Assembly: GCA_011392765.1 (NCBI GenBank)
Contig: WYCW01000003.1
Span: 44,465 to 108,464 of the forward strand
DNA length: 64,000 nucleotides
From: Candidatus Thiosymbion ectosymbiont of Catanema sp. Cochon2018
GTDB taxonomy: Bacteria > Pseudomonadota > Gammaproteobacteria > Chromatiales > Chromatiaceae
Direction of reading: 5' to 3'
Numbering within the stretch: position 1 is the first letter of the stretch; the number at the start of each line of letters is the position of its first letter. Made by a program: the position numbers and the translations under genes. Shown piece after piece: positions 27,650-35,793 of this stretch. The notes beneath the pieces are model-generated. The model saw only the letters and a program-made list of their open reading frames with translations, was not told the DNA's origin and did no database searches.

Positions 27650-30223
27650 TCACCAGTCTTTCTCCACTGGCTCGTAGCCGTGGGGTCGCTGCTTGGCACG
27701 CTGCTCCCGGCGTTGGGCCTCCCGGTCGCGTATGCCCTGCAGGAGTTGGCCCGCATCGCCCGGCTCCGGTTGAGGTTGCGTGTCTTCTTGGTCTTGGCCG
27801 CCCGGTTGGGATTCCTCCTGTTCTTGCTGCCCCTCCTGGTCCTGTTGGTCCGATTGCGGTTGGTCCGGTTGTTCCTGCGGCGGTGGTTGCAGGGCAGCGA
27901 GGGCGGCGGTCAACGCCTCGATGGCCTGCCGCTGGTGGTCGCGGGCGGCCTCGAAGGTCGGGGGTTCCGCGGCGATGGCCTCGGCGGCCTGGTCCATGTG
28001 GTCACGGGCGCTCGTGACCTGACCGGCGGCCTGCCGCAGGCGCGTTTGTTGCTGTTGGGCCTGGGCCGCCTGTCCTTGGGGGTCTTTGGGAGCCTCCGGC
28101 GTGGTGGGGGCAGGCCGCTCGGCTTGTTGTTCCAAGGCCTCGGCGATGCTCCCGGCCGTTTCGGCCAATGCCCTTTGCTCCAGGGCGATGGGGCCGAGGC
28201 GACGGGCGATTTCCTCCGCAGGCTCGGTCGCGGCGAGCACGGATGTCTCCTCGGTACGGTCACCCAGGTCGATCTGACGGAGACGGGTCTCGCGCAGATG
28301 GTCGACCACCGAGAAGAAGAGACGGCGCAGCGCCTCCACCCGGCTCAGGGTACGGTCGACGGCTTGCCGTGCCCGGTCCATGGCATTTGTCAACCCCGGA
28401 TCAGCGGCCGGGAGGTCTTCCGCGGCCGTCAGGTTTTCTATGGCCCGTTGCATCGCTTTTTCCACTGCGACGCGCAGGGTGTCGGCCTGTTCCAGGTGGC
28501 GGCGCTCGGTTTCCAAAGCAGCAGGGTCCGGCGGAGCGGGGGTGGTCGGGTCCGGAATCCGGGGATCGGTGGTCGCCTGGGGATCCGGGGCTTGCGTCGC
28601 TTTGGCCTGCTCCTCCGCACCGAGCGTCGCGCCCAGTTGGTCGAGGATGGCGGCGCTGACACGTTGCGAGCGCTCGCGATTGCCGGTCTGAAGCTCGCGG
28701 GCGACAGGGAGGTATTCCGAGGATACCGCAGCCGGCTCATCCGGCGTCGAATTGCCTTCACGAGGCTCCGAATCCGGGGTTGCAGCGTCTTTCCCGGGCG
28801 CGATCAAGGCGGCGATGCGTTGCTGGTCCTGGTACAGGAGCTCGACCAGGCGTTCGAGGTCCAGAAAATGCTCGCGGGCGGCGACCAGCCTGGCCAGGCC
28901 GCGGCGTTGCGATTCCAGGGCCTTGCCCAGGCGTTCCGCCTCCAGATCGGCAAGCGCCTCCCGAAAGGCCTCCCGCGCTTCTCCGATCAGGGGCGCCGCG
29001 GCCTCCAGTCGGCGCCGGAGTTGGGCATCCGCAAGAGGGGTGGGGTCCATGTTCGCCAGGGTCTCCTCGGCCTGGGCCAGGCCCGCGTTCAGGCCCGAAT
29101 GGAGCTCGCCGATGCGTTCCTCCAGGACCTTTTGAGTCTCGCCCAGATAGTCCGCCGTCAGCCACTCGGGCGCGCGTTGTTCGGGTTGTGCCTCTAGCGC
29201 GAATTTACGGCCCGTTTGGCGCATCAGGTCCAGGCCGTCGGTGATGAGGGCATCCAGGCGCGCCACCGGGTCGAGCAGCTGATCGCGGGCGCGTTTTAAA
29301 TCGCCCAAAACGGCGGCGACCCGACGGTAGGCGCGCTTGGCCGCCAGGCGACGGAGCTGGCCACGGGCCTGGCCCATGCGTTCCCGCGCCCGGTGCAGAT
29401 GGCCCAACAACTGTTCGAGCTGGACCAGACGCACGGCCTCCTGGGTAATACGTTCCTCGTCCGGCTTTGCCCGTAAACCGGCCTGCTCTTGTCCCGCGGT
29501 CTCGCTCAGGCGTTCGGCCTGGGTGAGCAGCTCCAACTGGCCGGTGGCAAAGGTACGCAGGGTACGGCGGGCCTGCTCGGTAGCGTTGGGGTCGTCCTGC
29601 AGGGCGGCGAGGTCGATACCCCGTCCCAGATCGGTCAGAAAGGTACGTTGTCCTTCGATGAGCTGCTCCAAGCGAGTGGCGAGGTCTTCCTGGTCATGCT
29701 CGGCGAGGTGATCGGCCAGGACCAGCGCACGCCGCAGCACCAGCTCCAGATTACGACGCGACGCCACATGTTCCGGCCGCAGGGAAATGGCTTCGCGGAA
29801 CCAGTCGGCCGCTCGCTGCAGGGCCTGGAGCGCCGTCCGCGGCTCCTGGTCGAGATTCGCGTCGGCGCGTTTGACTTCTACCCAGCCCAGGTTGTAGGTG
29901 GCGCGAAAACGGGCCTCACCGTCGGTCCCGGCCCCGGCGCGCACGGTCTCGAAGCCGCGCGCCGCCGCGTCGAGCTCACCGGCCTCCAGGTGGGTCAGGG
30001 CCTGGTTGTAGCCGGCACGCGGGTCTTCCGGTTTTTCTACGATTTTTTCCACCGTGTTCGCGGCAGGCTCGGTTGCCTCGGTGGAGGCGGGCGCCGTCTC
30101 CGACGCCGCGGCGGTCGGTTCGGGATTTGCCGGTTGCGCCCGGACCTCGGCCGGGACCAGGGCGCTACCGAGACTCACCGCCAAGAGGCTCACGGCGGCC
30201 AGCATCTTAAAGCGGTCACTCAT
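27650..30223 (-). CDS. batC: BatC-like exported TPR/coiled-coil protein (857 aa)
   Basis: A signal peptide (LAAVSLLAVSLGSALVPAEVRA) precedes TPR-like repeats (~70-180, FRATYNLGWVEVKRAD; WFREAISLRPEHVASRRNLE), then ~500 residues of Ala/Gln/Glu-rich helical coiled coil, a Pro/Gln/Asp-rich linker and a C-terminal motif QLLQGIRDREAQRREQRAKQ. TPR plus an 'IRDREAQRREQ' tail is typical of BatC-like proteins between BatB and BatD, although 857 residues is much longer than simple BatC. It probably acts in the periplasm next to BatA/BatB. Uma2 genes flank it on both sides. Confidence 0.72.
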   Translation of the reverse strand: MSDRFKMLAAVSLLAVSLGSALVPAEVRAQPANPEPTAAASETAPASTEATEPAANTVEKIVEKPEDPRAGYNQALTHLEAGELDAAARGFETVRAGAGTDGEARFRATYNLGWVEVKRADANLDQEPRTALQALQRAADWFREAISLRPEHVASRRNLELVLRRALVLADHLAEHDQEDLATRLEQLIEGQRTFLTDLGRGIDLAALQDDPNATEQARRTLRTFATGQLELLTQAERLSETAGQEQAGLRAKPDEERITQEAVRLVQLEQLLGHLHRARERMGQARGQLRRLAAKRAYRRVAAVLGDLKRARDQLLDPVARLDALITDGLDLMRQTGRKFALEAQPEQRAPEWLTADYLGETQKVLEERIGELHSGLNAGLAQAEETLANMDPTPLADAQLRRRLEAAAPLIGEAREAFREALADLEAERLGKALESQRRGLARLVAAREHFLDLERLVELLYQDQQRIAALIAPGKDAATPDSEPREGNSTPDEPAAVSSEYLPVARELQTGNRERSQRVSAAILDQLGATLGAEEQAKATQAPDPQATTDPRIPDPTTPAPPDPAALETERRHLEQADTLRVAVEKAMQRAIENLTAAEDLPAADPGLTNAMDRARQAVDRTLSRVEALRRLFFSVVDHLRETRLRQIDLGDRTEETSVLAATEPAEEIARRLGPIALEQRALAETAGSIAEALEQQAERPAPTTPEAPKDPQGQAAQAQQQQTRLRQAAGQVTSARDHMDQAAEAIAAEPPTFEAARDHQRQAIEALTAALAALQPPPQEQPDQPQSDQQDQEGQQEQEESQPGGQDQEDTQPQPEPGDAGQLLQGIRDREAQRREQRAKQRPHGYEPVEKDW

Positions 30224-30257
30224 TGCAGATCGGTTTAGGCTACGGCCTGGACCGAAC

Positions 30258-30827
30258 CTAATCGGCCCAACAGCCTTTCAGGTCGATCGATATCGCCTCG
30301 AATGGCGGTACGGCAACCTGATCGGTCCCGGTAAAACGGCCAATCTCGATCCAAGCGCCGGCGTCGAGTTGGTACACCTCCAGGATGCGTGTGGCCGGAT
30401 CGATTACCCAAGTGTACTGCACACCATACTGTGCATACAGTGGTAGCTTGACCTCACGATCCCTACTCACCGTGGATGGAGACAAGACCTCGCAAATCCA
30501 GTCGGGAACTACCTCAACACGGTGGCCCGTTGGAAGCTTCGGCATGTGCTCTCGTCGCCAGCCGGCTAAATCCGGTACGGCGACAGCGATATCATGCAGG
30601 AAATGGATCTCCGGCTCATGGATAATCCACCAGCCGCCGGGACCACCTTTGCCTTTGTGGAAAGGACCTACTAATTCGGAACCGAGTACGGAGCCGACGA
30701 GTCCGTGCGGCATGGAAGGCCGTGATTGGGCATGGACCTGTCCATCTAGGATTTCTCCGGTCAAACCTTCCGGTAACTCCTCGATGCGTCTGTAAATCGC
30801 TGATGATGTCGGCTGGATTTCCGGCAT
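30258..30827 (-). CDS. Uma2-family (DUF820) nuclease-like protein 2
   Basis: A 189-residue Uma2 protein with the same marks as copy 1: LPEGLTGEILDGQ, AVPDLAGWRREHMP, VVPDWICEVLSPST, VKLPLYAQYGVQYTWVIDP. CTGAGGAGATAAGAC precedes the ATG; that GAGGAG belongs to the tail of a GxxExxY relic just upstream. The two Uma2 copies bracket batC, so they probably arose by duplication or were both inserted into the bat operon. Confidence 0.85.
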   Translation of the reverse strand: MPEIQPTSSAIYRRIEELPEGLTGEILDGQVHAQSRPSMPHGLVGSVLGSELVGPFHKGKGGPGGWWIIHEPEIHFLHDIAVAVPDLAGWRREHMPKLPTGHRVEVVPDWICEVLSPSTVSRDREVKLPLYAQYGVQYTWVIDPATRILEVYQLDAGAWIEIGRFTGTDQVAVPPFEAISIDLKGCWAD

Positions 30828-30830
30828 GTC

Positions 30831-30981
30831 TTATCTCCTCAGGATGTTAAAGAAGCTGTTCCGCAATCCGAATTCCACCACCAGCGCATTTTCATAGGGC
30901 TTCTCCAGCAAACCATGTCCAAGGGTATTCAGTACCTCCATGGCGCACCCTACGACCTGGTATACTTCGTTCTGTAATAAT
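30831..30981 (-). pseudogene. GxxExxY-protein fragment
   Basis: Minus-strand codons read NEVYQVVGCAMEVLNTLGHG followed by LLEKPYENALVVEFGL and TAA. This is the N-terminal core (GxxExxY motif: GLLEKPY) of the GxxExxY family, a PD-(D/E)XK relative. There is no start, and the catalytic half is missing. It begins at an ACACGAAT repeat. A second relic of the same gene is at 33856-33966 on the other strand. From 30982 to 31184 I see only repeat arms and no gene. Confidence 0.72.
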
Positions 30982-31184
30982 AATTCGTGTTTATTTGTAT
31001 TCATTCGTGGTTCTATTCAAAAATCTGCGGAAAAGTGACCAGGCTCAATTTCTGCTCGATGTCGGGGTTCGTCCCTTACCATGGCCTACGCGGGCTAAAC
31101 TCACCGACGGCAATGAAACGTAGCGAACGCCATCGAATAGAGCGACTTGTCAGCCTAATGAATACAACCTCGATCTCCATGAAT

Positions 31185-31418
31185 TTATACCGGAACACCA
31201 CCGACAAACAGAGTTTCCGGTGCAATGTCTATATCGCCGGGCCAGGTTACCGTGCCGTAGTCGACCGCTGCCAACGCAAAAAAACCAGGGTTTTCCAATT
31301 TGCGAAAAACGGGGTAGTGGAGATAGGGCCGCATATCGAAATACTTGTTTTCACCACTTGAAAAAGTAACCAATAGTCCGTAATCGGGGCATGGTTTAAC
31401 GGCCGTAACCTTAATCAT
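31185..31418 (-). CDS. DUF2442 family protein
   Basis: A 77-residue protein (VKPCPDYGLLVTFSSGENKY, DMRPYLHYPVFRKLENP, DIDIAPETLF) with the DUF2442 layout: a short beta-rich domain that often accompanies DUF4160 or toxin-like partners. It lies 25 bases after the 63-residue helical protein below on the same strand, so the two are probably a pair inserted between batB and the rest of the bat genes. Function is unknown; toxin-antitoxin is a guess. Confidence 0.75.
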   Translation of the reverse strand: MIKVTAVKPCPDYGLLVTFSSGENKYFDMRPYLHYPVFRKLENPGFFALAAVDYGTVTWPGDIDIAPETLFVGGVPV

Positions 31419-31443
31419 TTTATCAGTCCGCTTTGGGCTAACG

Positions 31444-31635
31444 TCAGGCTTCGGACGCCGAGGAACCAGGTCGGCTGAAAGCCCCTGTTCGGTCTCTCCT
31501 GTCCACGAGTTTGCATCCTGGTCTTTTCTGGCGCGCCTGGAGATCGGCCACCATTTCGGCCAGGCTGTGGTGGTGCTGTTCGGTGTAAGCGTCTCGGTTT
31601 CGCCGGATTTCAGTGATTATTTCATCGATGTACAT
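31444..31635 (-). CDS. Small helical protein paired with DUF2442
   Basis: 63 residues from MYIDEIITEIRRNRD (ATG 31635); the track start adds MTRVMT. The N-terminal ~45 residues (HHSLAEMVADLQARQKR) resemble small 'DEI.EVR..RE.' helical proteins that precede DUF2442/DUF4160 genes in many bacteria. The C-terminal RRDRTGAFSRPGSS tail looks like low-complexity read-through. Confidence 0.55.
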   Translation of the reverse strand: MYIDEIITEIRRNRDAYTEQHHHSLAEMVADLQARQKRPGCKLVDRRDRTGAFSRPGSSASEA

Positions 31636-31683
31636 AGTCATCACTCTCGTCAAGGAGTTCCATCCCTCAATGATAATTCGTGT

Positions 31684-32730
31684 CTATTCGTGTCCATTCG
31701 TGGTTCTATTCAGGGTTCGCTGCCCACCGGGGACCACCGCCGCGAGCAGGCATACCAGGGTACAGAACAGAGGCCACTGGAAGATGTCGTTGCGTATCCG
31801 GTAGCCGCCTCCGGCGAGGCGACCGCGGGTCAGGTTAGCAATATGGCGCTCGTAGATGGATTCCAGATCGATCATCCCCGTCCCGGCCGGGATGTAGGCG
31901 CCCTCCGTGACCAGGGCCATTTCGCGCAGCAGGTCGCCGTCCAGACGCGAGTGCACCAGGTTGCCGTCGGCATCCCGTACCAGGGTACGCGCCCCGGTCT
32001 TGGAGTTGGTGATGAGGATCTCGCTCCCGGCCTCGTCGCCGAAGCCGATGGAGAGGATGCGTACTCCCCGCTCAGCGGCCGCCTTGGCCGCTTCCAAGGG
32101 AAAGGAGTCATGGTCTTCGCCGTCGGTAATCAGGAGGATCGAACGGGACACCTCGCCTTGTCCCCCGCGGTCCCGGAATCCCGCCAGGGCCTTGCGGATG
32201 GGTTCTTCGAGCCGGGTGCCCCCGCGGGCAACGCTGTGGGGACCGGCCGCGTCGAGCACCAGGCGCAGGAAGCTGAAGTCCGGGGTCAGGGGAGAAAGCA
32301 CGGTGGCGCGGCCGGCGAAGGCGATGAGCCCTACCTGGTCCCCGTCGAGATAGTCCAGCAAGTCGCGGAGCTCGGCCTTGGCCCGTTCGAGTCGGTTGGG
32401 GGCCACATCCTCGGCCAGCATGGAGCGCGAGACATCCAGGCAGACCATGATCCGGGCCCCGACCCGGGGCGTGGCGACGAACTGTGCCCCCCACTGGGGG
32501 CGCATCAGGGCCAGGGTGATAAAAAACCCGCACAGCCCGAAAAAGATCAGGCGCAGGGCGCGACGCAGGGGGGTAGTACGCAGCACCAGCCGCGGCTGCA
32601 AAGGGGCGGCGACGAAGCGGTCCAGGTCGCCCTGGCCGCGGCGTTCGAGCCAGGCGAGCAGGGCGACGAAGGCCAATATCACCCACAGCAGATGGATCCA
32701 GTGTGGAGCATCGAAATGGAGCCCGGTCAC
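31684..32730 (-). CDS. batB: BatB: vWA-domain membrane protein
   Basis: 348 residues from GTG 32730, which overlaps the batA stop by four bases (GTGA); the track start is 42 codons too far. It has two N-terminal helices (WIHLLWVILAFVALLAWLE; LIFFGLCGFFITLALM), then a vWA domain with MIDAS CLDVSRSMLAEDV, SVARGGTRLEEP (Thr) and LITDGEDHD (Asp), and a C-terminal helix (WPLFCTLVCLLAAVV). The last residues NRTTNGHE come from the ATTCGTGTCCATTCGTGGTT repeat arm, so the native C-terminus has been replaced. Confidence 0.88.
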   Translation of the reverse strand: MTGLHFDAPHWIHLLWVILAFVALLAWLERRGQGDLDRFVAAPLQPRLVLRTTPLRRALRLIFFGLCGFFITLALMRPQWGAQFVATPRVGARIMVCLDVSRSMLAEDVAPNRLERAKAELRDLLDYLDGDQVGLIAFAGRATVLSPLTPDFSFLRLVLDAAGPHSVARGGTRLEEPIRKALAGFRDRGGQGEVSRSILLITDGEDHDSFPLEAAKAAAERGVRILSIGFGDEAGSEILITNSKTGARTLVRDADGNLVHSRLDGDLLREMALVTEGAYIPAGTGMIDLESIYERHIANLTRGRLAGGGYRIRNDIFQWPLFCTLVCLLAAVVPGGQRTLNRTTNGHE

Positions 32731-33746
32731 GGCAACCTCCGCAGCAGAGTCCCCGAGGCCAGCCCCGCCAGGGCGATCAGCACCAGGGCAGCGAGCGCGA
32801 ACCCGGCATAATGCTCGCGATAGCGCAGGTAGCGGACCTCGGTGATCTTGGTGCATTCCAGGTCGTCGATCGCCCGGTAGGTTGCAGCCAAACCTTCGGC
32901 ATCGCGGGCATGGAAGTAGGTCCCCCCGGTGCGCTGGGCGATCTCTTGCAGGGTCTTTTCATCCATCTCGACCAAGGCGCGCCGCAGATACCAGCGGCCG
33001 TCCGGTCCGGTTACGGGCACCGGGGCGTAGCCGTTACCGCCGGCGCCGATGGTGTAGACCTTGATGCCGTGCTCGGCAGCCAGCTCCGCGGCCTGCAGGG
33101 GAACGAGCTCACCGGCGTTGTTGACTCCGTCGGTGAGCAGGATGACGACCCGCGATTGGGCCTCGGCGTCGAGCAGACGCTCGATGGCCAGCCCCAGGCC
33201 CTCGCCGATGGCCGTCGCCGCCTCCGAGCGTTCCTGCGCCACCTCGATTTGATCGAGGATGTTCAATAAGTTGCCGTGATCCAGGGTGAGTGGACAGGCG
33301 CCGTCGGCATAGGTCCCGAACGCCACCAGCCCGATCAGATCGTCCGGCCGACCTTTGCCCGCCTCGCCGCCGAGTACGAACTCGCGAAAGACTCCTTTCA
33401 ACGCCTGTAACCGGCTGACGCTGTAGTCCCCGGCCACAAAGTCGCGTGCATCCATCGAGCCCGAACGGTCCAGGGCCATGACAATGGCGATGCCCTCCCG
33501 CTCGACCTCGGTGGTCTCGTCGCCGGTACGCGGACCGGCCAGGGCGACGGCCAGGGCCAAGGTCGCCAGCGCCAGCAGCCCGGCCGGCAGCGGTGCCAAG
33601 CGCACGAGAAGGGTCGTCGGGGCACGGTCCGGCAGCGCCAGGCTGGCATAAGTGATCCGGGAAGGAAGGCGGCCGGCCAGCAGATAGACCAGCGGCGCCA
33701 GCAGTCCGGCGAGCAGGAACAGGGGGTCGCGGAATTCCCAGGCCAT
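32727..33746 (-). CDS. batA: BatA: vWA-domain membrane protein
   Basis: A 339-residue protein with N-terminal helices (PLFLLAGLLAPLVYLLAG; LLALATLALAVALAG), a vWA domain with MIDAS DRSGSMDARDF, the downstream Thr/Asp loops (SEAATAIGEG; LLTDGVNNAG) and a C-terminal helix (AGFALAALVLIALAGL). It is coupled to BatB. MoxR and DUF58, usual upstream partners, are not seen; a repeat block and an unrelated adaptor gene lie upstream instead. Bat proteins are linked to envelope stress tolerance, and to MoxR-type ATPases. Confidence 0.88.
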   Translation of the reverse strand: MAWEFRDPLFLLAGLLAPLVYLLAGRLPSRITYASLALPDRAPTTLLVRLAPLPAGLLALATLALAVALAGPRTGDETTEVEREGIAIVMALDRSGSMDARDFVAGDYSVSRLQALKGVFREFVLGGEAGKGRPDDLIGLVAFGTYADGACPLTLDHGNLLNILDQIEVAQERSEAATAIGEGLGLAIERLLDAEAQSRVVILLTDGVNNAGELVPLQAAELAAEHGIKVYTIGAGGNGYAPVPVTGPDGRWYLRRALVEMDEKTLQEIAQRTGGTYFHARDAEGLAATYRAIDDLECTKITEVRYLRYREHYAGFALAALVLIALAGLASGTLLRRLP

Positions 33747-33753
33747 GAGACTA

Positions 33754-34037
33754 CTAGGATCCTTGAGGGAGCCGAATCTTTACCATGAGTCAAATTTGTG
33801 CATTGCACAAAGGGAACCACGAATGAACACGAATCGACACGAATGATTATTGCAGGACGAGGTATACCAAATCGTAGGCTGCGCCAGGGAGGTACTGAAT
33901 ACCCTTGGGCATGGTTTGTTGGAGAAACCCGATGAAAACGCACTGGTTGTAGAATTGAGTAAATAATATTCGTGTCCATTCGTGGTTTTTGTCAACCGCG
34001 ACTCACGCCTCGTCGGTCTGAGGTGAAGCCTCGCTAG
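33754..34037 (+). mobile_element. CTAG-bounded element, copy c (284 bp), carrying a GxxExxY gene fragment
   Basis: The left end CTAGGATCCTTGAGGGAGCC, the GTGCATTGCAC palindrome, the ACCACGAATG hairpin arms and the right hairpin CTGAGGTGAAGCCTCG with CTAG are present. Between the hairpin arms lies a 111-base piece of a GxxExxY gene (33856-33966). The element sits eight bases upstream of the batA start, where the bat promoter or moxR would be expected. Confidence 0.8.
33856..33966 (+). pseudogene. GxxExxY-protein fragment inside the CTAG element
   Basis: Codons read DEVYQIVGCAREVLNTLGHG then LLEKPDENALVVELSK and TAA. The reading is the same family core as the relic at 30831-30981, with Tyr of the GxxExxY motif changed to Asp (GLLEKPD). 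Start and catalytic half are absent. Confidence 0.7.
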
Positions 34038-34082
34038 GGGCTGTTGACATTAATCAGCCGGGTACAGAGGCGAGTAGGTTCG

Positions 34083-34185
34083 GTGGTAGCTGCCGTGGAC
34101 CGAGTAGACCAAGTGGACTTGGTGGACGGGGGCAACCTCTGGTCCACAGTGTCCACTCGGTCCACCAAGTCCACGGCGACTACCC
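34083..34185. repeat. TGGAC 9-mer hairpin element
   Basis: The left arm GTGGACCGAGTAGACCAAGT and right arm GTCCACTCGGTCCACCAAGT flank a GGGGGCAACCTC centre, with GGTAGCTGCCG outside the left arm as in other copies. At 34213-34228 a CTGCCTGCCGGCAGGCAG palindrome and a GCGGCAAAAAA arm follow. Confidence 0.8.
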
Positions 34186-34294
34186 CGCAATCGCCCACGT
34201 TCGCGTTCATTCCTGCCTGCCGGCAGGCAGGTGCGGCAAAAAATTTCCAGTGGAGGAACTGAACCGATGTTATCGGTACTTCGGCGCTGCTGTA

Positions 34295-34513
34295 CTAGGA
34301 TCCTTGAGGGACCCGTAGCTTTACAAATGAGTCAAGTTTATGCAGTGCACAAATCGGGATCGGGATCGGGATCGAAATTCCGATTGCGATCCCGATTTCG
34401 ATTTCGACCTACCCAGGTTCTCCAACGGCTGGTTGGGCGGAGGAGATGGGACCTTACGGGAGAGGGGCTTTGGGGGCATCATGCCTCGTCGGTCTGAGGC
34501 AAAGCCTCGCTAG
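34295..34513 (+). mobile_element. CTAG-bounded element, copy d (219 bp)
   Basis: The left end CTAGGATCCTTGAGGGACCC and a GTGCAGTGCAC palindrome are followed by a GATCGGGATCGGGATCG tract, a TTCTCCAACGGCTGGTTGGG segment and the right hairpin CTGAGGCAAAGCCTCG with CTAG. The right half recurs at 48870-48998. The stop codon of the adaptor gene (34510-34512) lies in the terminal CTAG. Confidence 0.8.
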
Positions 34514-35604
34514 GGACTACCCGCGACGACCTGTACCTGTTTGCCCTCCGCGAGACCCGAAAAGCCCCGAGTGACCACCCGTTCGCCGGACTCCAGGCCC
34601 TCCAGAATCTCGATGCGGTCGGTGATACGCAAGCCCGTGCGGACCGGGCGGCGTGCGACCGTTTTCCCATCCTGCAGCAGCAGCCACAGAAACTCCCCGT
34701 TCCGGTCACGACGCAGAGCGCGGAAGGGCACCAGGAACCGATGGACGGCGGCGCTACTGAAGGTCGCGCGGACGAACTGACCGGCTCGGGCCCCCTCCGG
34801 GATGGGGTCCATGGCCATCTCGACGATGGCCTGGCGGCTGGTCCGGGCCAGGGTCGGGTGGATGCGCAGGATCTGGCCCTCGAAGCTTTTGGGACCCAGT
34901 GCGTCGATGCGGAGGTCCACCAGATCCCCCAGCGCGAGCTGGGGCAGTACCAACTCCGAGGCGGAGACCGCGGCGACCAGGGATGCGGGATCGGCCAGGG
35001 TCAACAGGTGGCTGTTCTTGGTGACGAAGTCCCCCGGCTCGACATGACGCTCGGTGATGACACCGGCGAAGGGCGCCTTGATGGTGGTAAAGGCCAGGCG
35101 CGTCTTCAGCAGTCGTTCCTCCGCTTGGGCCACGGTGAGGGCGGTGCGGGTCCGGGCGAGCGTATCCTCGGAGATGGCGTGCAGTGACTCCAGGCTCTCC
35201 TGGCGCCGCAGATCCGACTGCTTTTGCTGCTTGGTGGCGCGGGCCTTGTCGAGCTGAGCACGCAGCAGGCTGTCATCGAGCCGGACCAGAAGGGTACCCC
35301 GTGTAACCAGGTCGCCCTCGAAGACTTTAAGCTTGGTAATGCGTCCTTCTTCCTGGTTGTGGATACGCACTAGGCGGCGGAAGCGCAAAGAGCCAGGGCG
35401 CTCGTAATGGGCCGCGACCGGCGCGCGCTCGGCCGTAAAGACGGTTACCAGGTGATCCCTGGATAGCCGGTGCCTGCGGGTGTGACCGCTCCCGTCGTCC
35501 GTGCCGCAGCCGGTGAGGAGCAGGAGTAGAGTCAGGATCAGGTGGCGCTGACATTTAGTGTCATTTCGAGCGCAGTGAGAAATCTTGTGCCCTTTTGCGT
35601 TCAT
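34510..35604 (-). CDS. Periplasmic adaptor (membrane-fusion) lipoprotein of an RND-type efflux system
   Basis: About 364 residues if started at ATG 35604. A lipobox LLLLLTGC marks a lipoprotein. The barrel-sandwich halves (EEGRITKLKVFEGDLVTRGT; IKAPFAGVITERHVEPGDFV) flank a helical hairpin, and the beta-barrel and membrane-proximal domains follow (FVRATFSSAAVHRFLVPFRA). The first ~25 residues (MNAKGHKISHCARND) derive from a GCGTTCATTTGCGGC repeat, so the native start may have been lost. No RND pump or outer-membrane channel gene adjoins it; the window shows an orphan adaptor between inverted GTGTTGACAT ends. Confidence 0.8.
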   Translation of the reverse strand: MNAKGHKISHCARNDTKCQRHLILTLLLLLTGCGTDDGSGHTRRHRLSRDHLVTVFTAERAPVAAHYERPGSLRFRRLVRIHNQEEGRITKLKVFEGDLVTRGTLLVRLDDSLLRAQLDKARATKQQKQSDLRRQESLESLHAISEDTLARTRTALTVAQAEERLLKTRLAFTTIKAPFAGVITERHVEPGDFVTKNSHLLTLADPASLVAAVSASELVLPQLALGDLVDLRIDALGPKSFEGQILRIHPTLARTSRQAIVEMAMDPIPEGARAGQFVRATFSSAAVHRFLVPFRALRRDRNGEFLWLLLQDGKTVARRPVRTGLRITDRIEILEGLESGERVVTRGFSGLAEGKQVQVVAGSP

Positions 35605-35653
35605 TTGCGGCAAAAAAGAATTTCCAATGTCAACACGACCTAGGCTCGACCTC

Positions 35654-35793
35654 AATGCCATTAAGTTAGCTGTTGGCCACTTAGAGAAAACTACGAATCA
35701 CGCGAATTTCCGCGAATCGATTCGCGAGGATTCGCGTGATTCGTAGTTTCTTCTCTTACTTTGCCGACCGGTAGCGCTTAACTTAATGGCATT
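35654..35793. mobile_element. CAATGCCATTAAGTTA element, copy 2, inserted in the end of the S24-type gene
   Basis: The ends are CAATGCCATTAAGTTAGC and CGCTTAACTTAATGGCATTG. GGCTCGACCT is repeated immediately outside both ends (10-base target duplication). Removing the element restores a minus-strand reading ...YEVEPRSC followed by TGA for the S24-type gene. The internal palindrome is as in copy 1 (GATTCGTAGTTT and complement). Confidence 0.9.

Noticed and set aside
27680-29197. 505-aa plus-strand ORF opposite batC (and similar long antisense frames at 40387-42633, 50384-51901, 59018-60373, 9970-11397)
   Set aside because: These are open shadows of GC-rich genes on the other strand. The minus-strand products have signal peptides, haem motifs or catalytic motifs; the plus-strand ones have none.
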